This document shows, one piece after another, positions 19,101 to 25,917 of a stretch of DNA of 64,000 nucleotides. The notes beneath the pieces are model-generated. The model saw nothing but the letters and a program-made list of their open reading frames with translations. It had not been told where the DNA came from and searched no databases. Made by a program: the position numbers and the translations under genes. The stretch lies in the NCBI RefSeq assembly GCF_004361735.1, contig NZ_SNVV01000002.1:1-64000 (forward strand), written 5' to 3'. Within the stretch, counting starts at the first letter, position 1, and each line of letters begins with the position of its first letter. The DNA comes from Azoarcus indigens. Its GTDB lineage: Bacteria; Pseudomonadota; Gammaproteobacteria; Burkholderiales; Rhodocyclaceae.

Positions 19101-20749
19101 CCTCCTCGCAAGGCTCCCAGGCCAAGGTCAGCATCGACGACATCGTCACTTCGCTCACCCAAGGCGCCAACGGCACCATCGGCGTTACCGGCCGGAGTGC
19201 CGAACTCATCATCGATGGCAGCGGCACTCTCGCCGGCATCGACCTGGGCGGCTCCCAGACGCTGCTGGCCACGCAGTACGACGCGACGCTGAACGTTACT
19301 GGCGGACAGGTTCGTGTGGCCAACTTCGACGTCCGCAGCCTGGGCGCCTCCGCCCGTGTCTCGGCGCTGGCGTCCAATGGCCTGGTGTTCAACGGGACTG
19401 GCGTGGTGATTGCCCAGGGGCAGGAGGGCGCGATTCGCGGCGTCGCCTACACCGGCAATGTCGATACCCGTAGCGCCAACCTCAGCGCGACCAACAGCGG
19501 CACCGGCGCGGCTGAAGTCGGGTTCGGCGCAGTGGCTGGTTCCGTGCTGCTGGGTAATGCCGCAGCGCTTGCCGGCAGCGGTACTGCCGCGCTGAGCATG
19601 GCTGCCCAGTCCGGAATCGAAGTCAGCGGCAATGTCCTGGCCCGCGCCAACGGCGGCAACTCCCATGTCCAACTCATCACCATCGGCGAAACCGCCCACA
19701 TCAAGGTGGCCTCCGGCGCCACGGTTGTGGCGGAAAGCCTGGGCAGCAACGCGGGTGACGCGGACATCTACATGAAGGCGGGCGACTGCTGCAAGGCGCA
19801 GGTCCAACTGGACGGCAATGTCACTGCCAGCACCGCTGGCAACGGCGACGCCACCCTGGCTGCCTATGCCGGCAGGATCGCGGTGAACGGCGTTACCACC
19901 GCCCACTCCGTCGGCGGCAGCGCCGGCATCGGCCTCGCCACCGCGGGCGACCTCATCGTCACCGGCAAGCTCGTGTCCAAGGCCGACTCGGCCAACGAGG
20001 AAGCCCACATCGTGCTGGTCTCCGACAAGCTCAACTACAGCGGCACCGCCGAGCTGTCGCAGGGCAACGGCCGCGTGCAGCTGGCGCCGTTCAGCACCAA
20101 TAAGATCATCGGGGTGAACTCCGCCCGCGACCACGACGCCATCATCGGGGTGAACTACACCACCGGCACGCTGAACAAGTTCGCCGGCTACGGCGCCGAG
20201 ATCCGCATCGGCGGCAGCTTCGACCGCAGCAACTGGGCGAACGGCTCCGACTGGTGCATCCCGGACATGGCGAACTGGACCGATGTGACCCAGCACACCG
20301 CCGACATCCACGTCGCCGGTTCCAGCAACATCGTGCTGGCCAGCACCGCCATGGTGTTCGACACCACCGGCATCACCTACTACCACGACCAGGGTATGAG
20401 CCCGTGGAGCGTGCCGAACGGCCGCACCGCGATCTACGTGCCGCGTGCGGAGAAGGTGAGCATCGACCGCTACGTGGATCGCACCGACAACTCGCTGCAT
20501 ACCGTCAGCAGGGCGCCGGACACCACGCTGGCGCTCGTCACCACCGGCATCCCGCCGGAAGGCACCACGCCGCTGGGCGGCAACTTGTTCCTCGCGGGCG
20601 ACGGTGTGAACATGGGCGTCTATGGCGGCGCTGCCGGTGCCGGCCAGAACGGCGCGGGCAGTGGTAGCGGCGCGAACGGTGGCGGTGAGCAGGGTGGTGG
20701 CGCCAACGCGGACGACGACGAGAACCGTCGCAACCGCGGCCAGAACTGA
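13199..20749 (+). CDS. Giant filamentous-haemagglutinin-like exoprotein (TpsA partner)
   Basis: A 2516-residue secreted protein. It has a long signal peptide (about 1-39, ending ALAFAQ) and a TPS domain (about 40-300) with the conserved NPNGIFFG motif (about 122-129) needed for recognition by TpsB. The rest is a very long Gly/Ala/Ser/Thr/Asn-rich beta-helix-like region with irregular short repeats such as GNLTV, GDLTV and LNG. Tyr-rich patches occur near residues 600-630 and 1125-1145. Five or more cysteines are present (about 752-756, 2196-2197, 2351), unusual for TpsA proteins. The C-terminus is Gly-rich and ends in an acidic then basic tail (DDDENRRNRGQN). No toxin domain is visible, so an adhesin or biofilm matrix role is more likely than contact-dependent inhibition. 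Confidence 0.92.
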   Translation: MSTNMQKETHPAVRVFRLNPVTQALAGVAAAIPALAFAQMPTGGNVVSGGATITAPDANHTVIQQTTGKAIINWDSFSIGQNGYVQFIQPGSSAIALNRVVGADPSSILGNLSANGQVFLVNPNGIFFGAGAVVNVAGIVATTLNISDADFLAGNYRFVKGGTDAKVVNAGTINAGNGGYVVLAGDYVSNASGGVVDAQLGTALLASGNALTLELEGNSLVRYAVDEATVAHLAGVDNAGSILANGGRVIMTAKVAGDLASMVVNNTGLVQAQSTVERDGIVYLVGEGGSVANAGKVDVSAQAGAKGGHVDIVADGDIVHAAGSVIDISGAATGNSSAGSVYTWADGTNRFNSGATIVGKGGAEGGNGGFVELSGNKVVYRGLLDLTAVAGTAGWLLVDPTEITIKSGSGTGDAATFYETDLESALAGTSNVVLQASNTGAGNTASITMEALSDGELTGTGTAGLTLAVNAQNGATGSITFQNKSDTINIGGDLVLSVTDGNAVGAGAGVGTIDVGNLTSKSNIDLTAGSIATRNLTVANSAANGSNAAYAINADATTGDLTVDGDVSLIVSNTSAAGVKTSVDLQAAGAVNITGNLVSSATGVGYYHYNYTTPGSAATSYYSTYADRSDPWTLVDQGDHKIESSLNVAAGGNLSVGGTTTVTATDNNTAFTGGNAGGYFQTATSTTHNFWRPTAATATANVTAGGDVSLGGLTTVKADGYATASYGEVESWNDMVLQYNYTTRTQTVSTGCNPTCTSYDTTINNVKGSATGQYVWSFNYNDPPLNASYSPYPNNQTDSHGDSASTQLGYSGQTGVTASLNVNAGGSVTTNGLDVAIVNRSSTGSTSYSDANWGHQDSSNVGATVSGAREVNYSDSFSRSWAAARSTATTTISSGDNQAVTLNGNSNTSASFTEFTPLNTALAGATMTVTAGQNGGNSGSGNINVNGNVTVSGGDSTNPVALTLTSLDGNVVQAPGTSITVNNSYTAGDADATLEASAGSLLLQSISVAAGHNAQLTGTALDDITVAGTLTAHEAAGTNNSLSRIALQTTDGDITLEDAVRSESAVSAVIDVDAGRDLTVNGATSAVADGAGNTSDWSSTNASITFASGGDMTINGTTTVDVDAASYGHLGPYYPYYNYPYTTITSGVIQMSSGGDLLLNNTVTATANSVGYNGTSNGAYTGNATTSITISSDGNLTVNDVISATSGSTSNATAVGGDNFGSTSASVQLSSDGATEINAVVRSDATSITNQASATTVVGGGNLLTLNEDVLATGVSAATVTLNSTNAGGEIVQLAGKTARAQAASATANVNTAATGSVDLRSVQALGGTSANLAMNVGSGTVDVLTSTASAGTATATLTTQDADGTLTLADSLTVTGNRTTAGESAALVVNAAGGLDASSAVIAVSNNSTTASTAARAQITAGGSVTLDDITVTTAGATGSGSTAGLILSAGDATVTDFTVSSDHGAASASFTTTSGDLTLNGIGRVYGNGVGTFAGLSASVAGDLDTSAASLEVRNQSTLSSAHANATLAATGTATISDLSVSSDGTNGAVTVNLSGADGLTVSGEVTATSLATGGTATVSLGSADGSVNVLADALVLANSHGFASLSSGSATGGVLDGVLWANSTNNGALLSVEADGGTLSQGAAGALRAESATVSLLEVHAGDSVLDLNGTLRAVAASGSATLDLIGASGSVGGFEVSSASGTASAFISGNNAAGTLVLDGSGTVSGNSASSTGALLSIATVGALDASAATLNVANTGTSNGAGVSMAVDANGNVALGQVDLAAAGANGLAELTVISNAGNVSFVDEVNVTGNGTASNTVVEVTAAGNLLVGNGAGISASAPTGNASVTLAAGGNATINGDVEANALASAEVSITGTTGVAQGAASSIVADGDIGSVTLSGAGVQVAGLVKAAALSGSAEVTLVPQGGDITVAQGGQLLATSSTGGAFVTLDDANRLTLNGAVQASSQGSQAKVSIDDIVTSLTQGANGTIGVTGRSAELIIDGSGTLAGIDLGGSQTLLATQYDATLNVTGGQVRVANFDVRSLGASARVSALASNGLVFNGTGVVIAQGQEGAIRGVAYTGNVDTRSANLSATNSGTGAAEVGFGAVAGSVLLGNAAALAGSGTAALSMAAQSGIEVSGNVLARANGGNSHVQLITIGETAHIKVASGATVVAESLGSNAGDADIYMKAGDCCKAQVQLDGNVTASTAGNGDATLAAYAGRIAVNGVTTAHSVGGSAGIGLATAGDLIVTGKLVSKADSANEEAHIVLVSDKLNYSGTAELSQGNGRVQLAPFSTNKIIGVNSARDHDAIIGVNYTTGTLNKFAGYGAEIRIGGSFDRSNWANGSDWCIPDMANWTDVTQHTADIHVAGSSNIVLASTAMVFDTTGITYYHDQGMSPWSVPNGRTAIYVPRAEKVSIDRYVDRTDNSLHTVSRAPDTTLALVTTGIPPEGTTPLGGNLFLAGDGVNMGVYGGAAGAGQNGAGSGSGANGGGEQGGGANADDDENRRNRGQN

Positions 20750-20773
20750 GCGTCGGCCCGCAAGTCGCAGCAG

Positions 20774-20804
20774 GACCGCCCCGGCAACGGGGCGGTCTTT
20801 TTTT
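20774..20804 (+). terminator. Rho-independent terminator after tpsA
   Basis: A perfect 10-bp stem (GACCGCCCCG with CGGGGCGGTC) closes a GCAA tetraloop and is followed at once by seven T. This is a very strong intrinsic terminator for the tpsBA operon. The T-tract runs directly into the Shine-Dalgarno sequence of the next gene, leaving no room for a separate promoter. Confidence 0.95.
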
Positions 20805-20818
20805 CGAGGAGATGAACA

Positions 20819-21574
20819 ATGAGTGAAACCCAGGCCGCCAGCGGCGGCGTCAAGGTCACGCCGCCCTTCGCCTACGGCGAAATCGTGCCGCTGCTGAAGC
20901 AGCACCGCGTGGCGGTCGAGGACGGCATCGTCGCACCCGCGCTGCGCAAGGTGCAGGCGGTGCCGATTTCCATGAGCGAAATGGGCCGCGCCGCGCGCGA
21001 CTACCCCATCGCCTTCAGCGGTACGCCGGATGGCAAGCGCTTCGGCGTCATCGCGCTGCTCGGCCTGCGCCAGGGCGAAAACCGCCTGGTGGACGACGCC
21101 GGCCGCTGGCGCGAAGGCTGGTATGTGCCCGCCTACGTCCGCCGCTACCCCTTCTGCATGGCCTCCGTCACCGACAACGGCCAGCAGCGCGATGAGCGCG
21201 TGGTGTGCGTGGAACGCGGCGCGCTGGCCGAAGGCGACGGCGGCCGCGCGCTGGAAGACGAATCCGGCAAGCCGCAAGCCTGGTGGGAAGAGCGCCTCAA
21301 GCTCACCCAGGAATTCGAGGCCGACCTGCTGCGCACCGCCCGCATGTGCGACACCCTGAGCAAGTTCGGCCTGCTGGTACCGTTCTCCGCCCAGGCGGTG
21401 AGCAAGAGCGGCGACACCATGAACATCACCGGCCTGTTCCGCGGCGACGAAGGCCGCCTGGACAAGCTGCGCGCCGACGACCTGCGCATGCTCATCCGCA
21501 CCGGCACCCTGGGCCGGCTGTACGCGCAGATGTTCTCGCTGGACAACCTGGGGCGCTTGCTGGACCTGGGCTGA
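20819..21574 (+). CDS. SapC family protein
   Basis: A 251-residue soluble protein starting MSETQAASGG, with GAGGAG 7 bases upstream. It matches the SapC family in layout: AYGEIVPLLKQHRVAV near the N-terminus, DYPIAFSG, then WREGWYVPAYVRRYPF in the centre and a late segment MFSLDNLGRLLDL. SapC was named for an S-layer-associated locus of Campylobacter fetus; its biochemical role is not established. No signal peptide is visible, so it is likely cytoplasmic. It follows the giant exoprotein gene after only a terminator, suggesting expression by read-through and a role linked to the surface protein. Confidence 0.88.
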   Translation: MSETQAASGGVKVTPPFAYGEIVPLLKQHRVAVEDGIVAPALRKVQAVPISMSEMGRAARDYPIAFSGTPDGKRFGVIALLGLRQGENRLVDDAGRWREGWYVPAYVRRYPFCMASVTDNGQQRDERVVCVERGALAEGDGGRALEDESGKPQAWWEERLKLTQEFEADLLRTARMCDTLSKFGLLVPFSAQAVSKSGDTMNITGLFRGDEGRLDKLRADDLRMLIRTGTLGRLYAQMFSLDNLGRLLDLG

Positions 21575-21630
21575 AAGACGTGGCGACCCCCGATGGGGGC
21601 GGCTGTGATGAAGCGGGTGCTTGAACGCGG

Positions 21631-21652
21631 ACGGGCCGAAAGGCCCGTTTTT
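21631..21652 (+). terminator. Rho-independent terminator after sapC
   Basis: ACGGGCC and GGCCCGT pair around a GAAA tetraloop, followed by a run of T. It lies 57 bp after the sapC stop and closes the tpsB-tpsA-sapC unit. Confidence 0.93.
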
Positions 21653-22006
21653 CATGTCCGCAATTCGGCTGCATCGTCCGACACCGCCCAGCGGCAGGCT
21701 CGCGCCGTGATCCATCTCGGGAGGATAGCTATATGGGCTATGCTTAACCGGTTTTTGAAGAGCCTTTTGGCTCCACCTGACTGTCCGTCCAGCAACCGAA
21801 TGAAAACTGGGTTCCGGTCCCCCTCAGCGATCCTGGCGCTCATTAGGCTCATCTACTGAAGCTTCCCGGGTTTTCTTGTTCACCACGCTGATCGCGAGTT
21901 GTACTGACGTTTTTTGTCGCTACCTGATTTATCCGATGTCGCAGGCGAAATGAGGGACTGATCAATCTCGGGGCGCTGGGATACCGGCTGGCGTTCTTCA
22001 ATAGCA
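21653..22006. other. Intergenic stretch, locally less GC-rich, no gene recognised
   Basis: About 350 bp between the sapC terminator and the hairpin that ends the amino acid transporter operon. It is visibly lower in GC than its surroundings and includes a small dyad (GAGCC/GGCTC near 21758-21772). Short frames on both strands (for example 66 codons on the minus strand at 21652-21852) show no recognisable domain. It could be a relic insertion, but no inverted-repeat ends were seen. Confidence 0.4.
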
Positions 22007-22042
22007 ATCGGGCCGGGGCGAGTTTCCTCGCCGCGGCCCGAT
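22007..22042 (-). terminator. Hairpin ending the amino acid ABC operon
   Basis: A long stem (ATCGGGCC.GGCGAG paired with CTCGCC.GGCCCGAT, one mismatch) surrounds a four-base loop, 25 bp after the ATPase stop on the minus strand. There is no T-run downstream, so it may be an RNA-stabilising or weak termination hairpin. Confidence 0.6.
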
Positions 22043-22066
22043 CTGCATTCAGCGGAACAACTGCCT

Positions 22067-22801
22067 TCAGGCTTCCTGCACCGCGCCGATGAAGCCCGCC
22101 AGTTCCGGTGTCTGCGGCGCGGCGAATACCGTTTTCGGATCGCCGCTTTCATGTATCCGGCCCTGGTGCATGAAGATCAGCTTGTTGCCGACGTCGCGGG
22201 CGAAGCGCATTTCGTGGGTGACCATGATCAGCGTCATGCCTTCGCTGGCGAGCTGGCGGACGACGGCGAGGACTTCGTTGACCAGTTCCGGGTCCAGCGC
22301 CGAGGTGATCTCGTCGCACAGCAGCACCTTGGGCTTCATCGCCAGGGCGCGGGCGATGGCGACGCGTTGCTGCTGGCCGCCGGAGAGCTGGTCGGGGAAG
22401 CTGTTGAATTTGTCGGAGAGGCCGACCTTCAGCAGCATTTCCTTGGCGATGTCTTCGGCCTCGCGCTTGGAGGTGCTCTTGACCACGGTGGGCGCGAGCA
22501 TGACGTTCTGGCCGGCGGTGAGGTGGGGGAAGAGGTTGAACTGCTGGAACACCATGCCGACCTTTTGACGCAGGGCGCGCAGGTCGCCCTTGCCGTCGTG
22601 CAGCGCGGCGCCATCCACCACCAGCTCGCCCTTGTCTATGGTTTCCAGGCCGTTGATGGTGCGCAGCAGGGTGCTCTTGCCGGAGCCGCTGCGGCCGATG
22701 AGGGCGACGACGTCGCCCTGGGCGACTTCCAGGTCTATGCCCTTGAGGACGTGGTTGGCGCCGAAGTGCTTGTGCAGGCCGGTGATCTTAACGAGCGACA
22801 T
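22067..22801 (-). CDS. Polar amino acid ABC transporter ATPase (GlnQ/HisP type)
   Basis: A 244-residue ATPase with Walker A GRSGSGKST (about 36-44), Q-loop QQFNLFPHLTA, signature LSGGQQQRVAIARAL and Walker B KVLLCDEITSALDP, followed by VTHEMRFARDV. The DEITSALDP form is typical of the polar amino acid transporter subfamily. Its start overlaps the end of the second permease gene by 14 bp, so it is translated in the same operon. It would power uptake of an amino acid or related compound delivered by the binding protein encoded at 24288-25094. Confidence 0.93.
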   Translation of the reverse strand: MSLVKITGLHKHFGANHVLKGIDLEVAQGDVVALIGRSGSGKSTLLRTINGLETIDKGELVVDGAALHDGKGDLRALRQKVGMVFQQFNLFPHLTAGQNVMLAPTVVKSTSKREAEDIAKEMLLKVGLSDKFNSFPDQLSGGQQQRVAIARALAMKPKVLLCDEITSALDPELVNEVLAVVRQLASEGMTLIMVTHEMRFARDVGNKLIFMHQGRIHESGDPKTVFAAPQTPELAGFIGAVQEA

Positions 22802-23441
22802 GGAATTTCCTCTCCAGGCTTTTGGCGTACAGCGAGAGCGGGTAGCAAAGGATGAAGTAGCCGGCGGCGACCAGGCCGAACACCAGGAAGGGCTGGAAGG
22901 TGGCGTTGGCCAGCATGGAACCGGTCTTGGTGAGTTCGGCGAAGCCGATGATGGACGTCACCGCGGTGCCTTTGACCACCTGCACCGAGAAGCCGACGGT
23001 GGGGGCGATGGCGATGCGCAGCGCCTGCGGCAGCACCACGTAGCGCATCTGCTGGGTGTAGGACAGCGCCAGGCTGGCGGAGGCCTCCCACTGGCCGCGC
23101 GGCACCGACTCCACGCAGCCGCGCCAGATCTCGGCGAGGTAGGCGCTGGTGAAGAGGGTGAGGCCGACGGCGGCGGCGATCCAGGGCGACACATCCACGC
23201 CGAGCAGCGACAGGCCGAAGAAGACGATGAAGAGCTGCATCAGCAGCGGCGTGCCCTGGAAGACCTCGATGTAGCCCTTGGTGAGCGCCTGCAGCAGGCG
23301 GTTCTTGGAGATGCGGGCGAACAGGATGGCGAGGCCGACGAGGCCGCCGAGCACGAAGGCGATCAGCGACAGCGCCAGCGTCCATCTGCCGGCTTCCAGC
23401 AGGTTGCGGACGATGTCCCAAGTGGTGAATTGGACGAACAT
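22788..23441 (-). CDS. Polar amino acid ABC transporter permease (second subunit)
   Basis: A 217-residue permease starting MFVQFTTWDIVRNLL. It has about five membrane helices and the HisM/GlnP-type signature ALSYTQQMRYVVLPQALRIA (EAA loop). The start codon overlaps the stop of the first permease gene (TGATG), and the end overlaps the ATPase start. It pairs with the 23441-24109 product to form a heterodimeric channel. Confidence 0.92.
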   Translation of the reverse strand: MFVQFTTWDIVRNLLEAGRWTLALSLIAFVLGGLVGLAILFARISKNRLLQALTKGYIEVFQGTPLLMQLFIVFFGLSLLGVDVSPWIAAAVGLTLFTSAYLAEIWRGCVESVPRGQWEASASLALSYTQQMRYVVLPQALRIAIAPTVGFSVQVVKGTAVTSIIGFAELTKTGSMLANATFQPFLVFGLVAAGYFILCYPLSLYAKSLERKFHVAR

Positions 23442-24109
23442 CAGCGCGGCCTCCCGACGATGAAGCGCTGGCCCAGCCGCATCAGCAGCTGGCGGATCAG
23501 CAGGGCCATGACGAAGTACATCGCCGTGGTGACGAAGTAGGTTTCGAAGGCGCGGAAGTTGCGCGACTGGATGAAGTTGGCGGCGAAGGTGAGTTCCTCC
23601 GCGGCGATCTGGGAACAGACCGAGGAGCCCAGCATGACGATGATCACCTGGCTCACCAGCGCCGGCCACACGCGGGTCAGCGCCGGGCGCAGCACGACGT
23701 GGCGGAAGGTCTGCAGCCGGGTGAGCGCCAGCGAGGAGGCGGCTTCGATCTGGCCGCGCGGGGTGGCCTGGATGCCGGCGCGGATGATCTCGGTGGAATA
23801 GGCGCCGAGGTTGATCACCATGGCCAGCACCGCCGCGTGCCACTCGGTCATCTTCACGCCCAGCGAGGGCAGGCCGAAGAAGATGAAGAAGAGCTGCACC
23901 AGGAAGGGCGTGTTGCGGATCACCTCCACGTACAGCCCGAACAGGCGGTCGAAGGGGCTGATCTTCCAGGCGCGGCAGAGCGCGCCGACGATGCCGAGGC
24001 CGATGCCCAGCACCGCGCCGACGGCGGTCAGCGCCAGGGTGAAGGCGGCGCCCGTGAGCAGCAGGTCGCTGTGCTGCAGTACCGGGGCGAAGTCGAACTG
24101 ATAGGCCAT
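23441..24109 (-). CDS. Polar amino acid ABC transporter permease (first subunit)
   Basis: A 222-residue permease starting MAYQFDFAPVLQHS with membrane helices and the EAA loop ALTRLQTFRHVVLRPALTRV. RNTPFLVQLFFIFFGLP is the typical His/Glu/Gln/Arg/opine permease segment. It shares an overlapping stop/start with the second permease. It is separated from the upstream binding-protein gene by 178 bp that contains a strong hairpin. Confidence 0.92.
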   Translation of the reverse strand: MAYQFDFAPVLQHSDLLLTGAAFTLALTAVGAVLGIGLGIVGALCRAWKISPFDRLFGLYVEVIRNTPFLVQLFFIFFGLPSLGVKMTEWHAAVLAMVINLGAYSTEIIRAGIQATPRGQIEAASSLALTRLQTFRHVVLRPALTRVWPALVSQVIIVMLGSSVCSQIAAEELTFAANFIQSRNFRAFETYFVTTAMYFVMALLIRQLLMRLGQRFIVGRPR

Positions 24110-24245
24110 CCAGGGTCTCCATGGCCGGCGCCGGGGCGGCTCGTGGCTGCGCGGGGCGCTGTGGGGAGGGGGCGCGCCGGTGCGGTGTTGCCTTCGCGCG
24201 GGCGTCGGGTCGGGGCGAGCAGGGCGTCAGGAATGCAAGGCGGCT

Positions 24246-24279
24246 GCCCCGCCGCGGTCGCCGAGGGCGGCGGCGGGGC
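24246..24279 (-). terminator. Intercistronic hairpin between binding-protein and permease genes
   Basis: GCCCCGCCGC pairs with GCGGCGGGGC across a 14-base loop, 9 bp after the binding-protein stop on the minus strand. Such hairpins usually stabilise the binding-protein mRNA or cause partial termination, so that the periplasmic protein is made in excess over the membrane subunits. Confidence 0.65.
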
Positions 24280-24287
24280 GGTAGCGC

Positions 24288-25094
24288 TTACAGGTCCTTC
24301 GGCAGCGGCGCGTTCAGCCAGCGCTGGGCGATGGCGTCCAGGCTGCCGTCCTGCTTCGCCTTGGCGATGATCTCGTTCACCTTGGCGGTCAGCGCGGTTT
24401 CGCCCTTGGCGATGCCGACGTAGCAGGGCGAGTTCTTGATCAGGAACTTGGCGTCCAGGCGGCGCAGCTTGGTCATGTCATTCACCGCGGCGGCGACGAC
24501 GTTGCCGGTGGCGATGAACTGCACCTGGCCGGTGAGGTAGGCGGAGATGGTGGCGTTGTTGTCTTCGAAGCGCTTGATGGTGGTGCTGGCCGGGGCGATC
24601 TTGGTCAGCTCCAGGTCTTCCACCGCGCCGCGGGTCACGCCCACCGTCTTGCCGGCCAGTTCGCCGGCCTGCGCCAGCTTGACGTCGGTGGGGCCGAACA
24701 CGCCGTTGAAGAAGGGCGCGTAGGCGGTGGAGAAGTCGATCACCGCTTCGCGCTCGGCGTTCTTGCCTAGGCTGGAGATCACCAGGTCGGCCTTGCCGGT
24801 GGTGAGGAAGGGCACGCGGTTGGTGCTGGTCACCGGGATCAGCTCCACCTTCACGCCCAGTTCCTTGCCGATGAGGTTGGCCATGTCGATGTCGTAGCCG
24901 CGCGGCTTCAGGTCGGTGCCCACGCTGCCGAACGGCGGGAAATCCTGCGGCACGGCGACGCGCAGCGTGCCGTTCTTGTGCACGTTGGCGAGTACGTCGG
25001 CGTGGGCGCTGGCCAGGCCCAGGGTGGCGCTGGCGGCAAGGCCGGCGGCGAGGGCGCAGAGGCTGCGGAGGAAGGGGCGGCGGGTAGTGGTCAT
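24288..25094 (-). CDS. Periplasmic amino-acid-binding protein (SBP family 3)
   Basis: A 268-residue protein with a signal peptide whose twin arginine (TTRRPFLRSL) hints at Tat export and which ends near ASAHADV. The mature part begins NGTLRVAVPQDFPPFGSV and includes GYDIDMANLIGKELGVKVELIPV and ADLVISSLGKNAEREAVIDFSTAY, all hallmarks of bacterial solute-binding family 3. The common conserved Arg is replaced by Lys in the SSLGKNAER segment, which may matter for ligand choice. The ligand is unknown. It is the first gene of the operon that continues with two permeases and an ATPase. Confidence 0.92.
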   Translation of the reverse strand: MTTTRRPFLRSLCALAAGLAASATLGLASAHADVLANVHKNGTLRVAVPQDFPPFGSVGTDLKPRGYDIDMANLIGKELGVKVELIPVTSTNRVPFLTTGKADLVISSLGKNAEREAVIDFSTAYAPFFNGVFGPTDVKLAQAGELAGKTVGVTRGAVEDLELTKIAPASTTIKRFEDNNATISAYLTGQVQFIATGNVVAAAVNDMTKLRRLDAKFLIKNSPCYVGIAKGETALTAKVNEIIAKAKQDGSLDAIAQRWLNAPLPKDL

Positions 25095-25192
25095 GGCGGA
25101 TCTCCGGGAGGAAGTGGGTAGAGGTGGGTTATTGCGGGCTGTGCTGCGGTCTGCGGTTCGGTCTGCTGAGTACGGTGTGCTTCTTCAAAGAC

Positions 25193-25870
25193 TCATTCGA
25201 TCTGCAATTCCAGGCCGACTCGCCGCGCGGCGGCGGCGAGGTGGCGGCGCATCGCGGCGGCGGTGGCGGCGGCATCGCCGGCATCGATGGCGGCGAGAAT
25301 TTCGCGGTGTTCGTCGGCCGGTTCCCAGATGCCGCCCGGGTTGGAGAAGGGCAGGCGCAGGCTGTGGCCGATCTGCTCGCGGAACTGGTGGGCAATGGTG
25401 ATCAAGCCCGGGTTGGTGGAGGACTCGGCCAGCTGCAGGTGGAACTGCAGATCCCAGTCCGCCGCCATCACCAGGTCGCCCACCCGCAGCGCGTCTTCCA
25501 TGCCGCGCTGGATGTCTTCCAGCGCCTGGCGGCCCTCGGCGTTCATGTGGCGGGTGGCGAGCGCCGCCCAGGCCGGCTCCAGCGCCAGGCGGAATTCGAT
25601 CAGCGCCTGCGGCGTCATCGAGCCGGCTCCGGGCAGCGGCCGCGCCGGGTCCGGCCGGCTGCCGGCGGTCACGAACACGCCCTTGCCCGGCTGCGAACGC
25701 ACCAGCCCCAGCGCCTCCAGCGTGGAGATGGCTTCGCGCAGCGAGGCGCGGCTGATCGCCAGTTGGTCCGACAGCTCGCGTTGCGAGGGCAGGGCCGAGC
25801 CGCTGGGGAATTCTCCCTCGGCGATGCGGCGCTGCAGCGCCTGGGCGGCAATGGCTGAGATGCTGGGCAT
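25193..25870 (-). CDS. FadR/FCD-type GntR transcription regulator
   Basis: A 225-residue regulator. The N-terminal winged helix (about 5-70) has FPSGSALPSQRELSDQLAISRASLREAISTLEALGLV, the GntR signature. The C-terminal all-helical FCD domain (about 85-215) carries metal-site histidines (DWDLQFHLQL, IAHQFREQIG, ADEHREIL). It is upstream of, and on the same strand as, the amino acid importer genes and has a 17-bp palindrome 31 bp before its start, so it probably represses itself and perhaps the importer until an amino- or keto-acid ligand binds. Confidence 0.92.
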   Translation of the reverse strand: MPSISAIAAQALQRRIAEGEFPSGSALPSQRELSDQLAISRASLREAISTLEALGLVRSQPGKGVFVTAGSRPDPARPLPGAGSMTPQALIEFRLALEPAWAALATRHMNAEGRQALEDIQRGMEDALRVGDLVMAADWDLQFHLQLAESSTNPGLITIAHQFREQIGHSLRLPFSNPGGIWEPADEHREILAAIDAGDAAATAAAMRRHLAAAARRVGLELQIE

Positions 25871-25900
25871 GGGGGCCTTCGTTTGCGGTCTGACAGTTCG

Positions 25901-25917
25901 GACTGGTCTGACCAGTC
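25901..25917 (-). promoter_or_regulatory. Perfect 17-bp palindrome, candidate GntR/FCD operator
   Basis: GACTGGTCTGACCAGTC is a perfect palindrome around a central T. It contains TGGT-CTG-ACCA, the TGGTnnnACCA spacing known for many FCD-type regulators. It lies 31-47 bp upstream of the regulator's start codon. Confidence 0.75.

Noticed and set aside
13154-21715. A 2853-codon open frame on the minus strand opposite tpsA and tpsB
   Set aside because: It is an antisense shadow of a very GC-rich, repeat-like gene; its translation is His/Gly/Ala/Val-rich with no domain, and tpsA has a clear signal peptide, TPS domain and ribosome binding site.
21652-21852. A 66-codon minus-strand frame after sapC, considered as a transposase remnant
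   Set aside because: No DDE or HTH motif and no inverted-repeat ends; too short to support.
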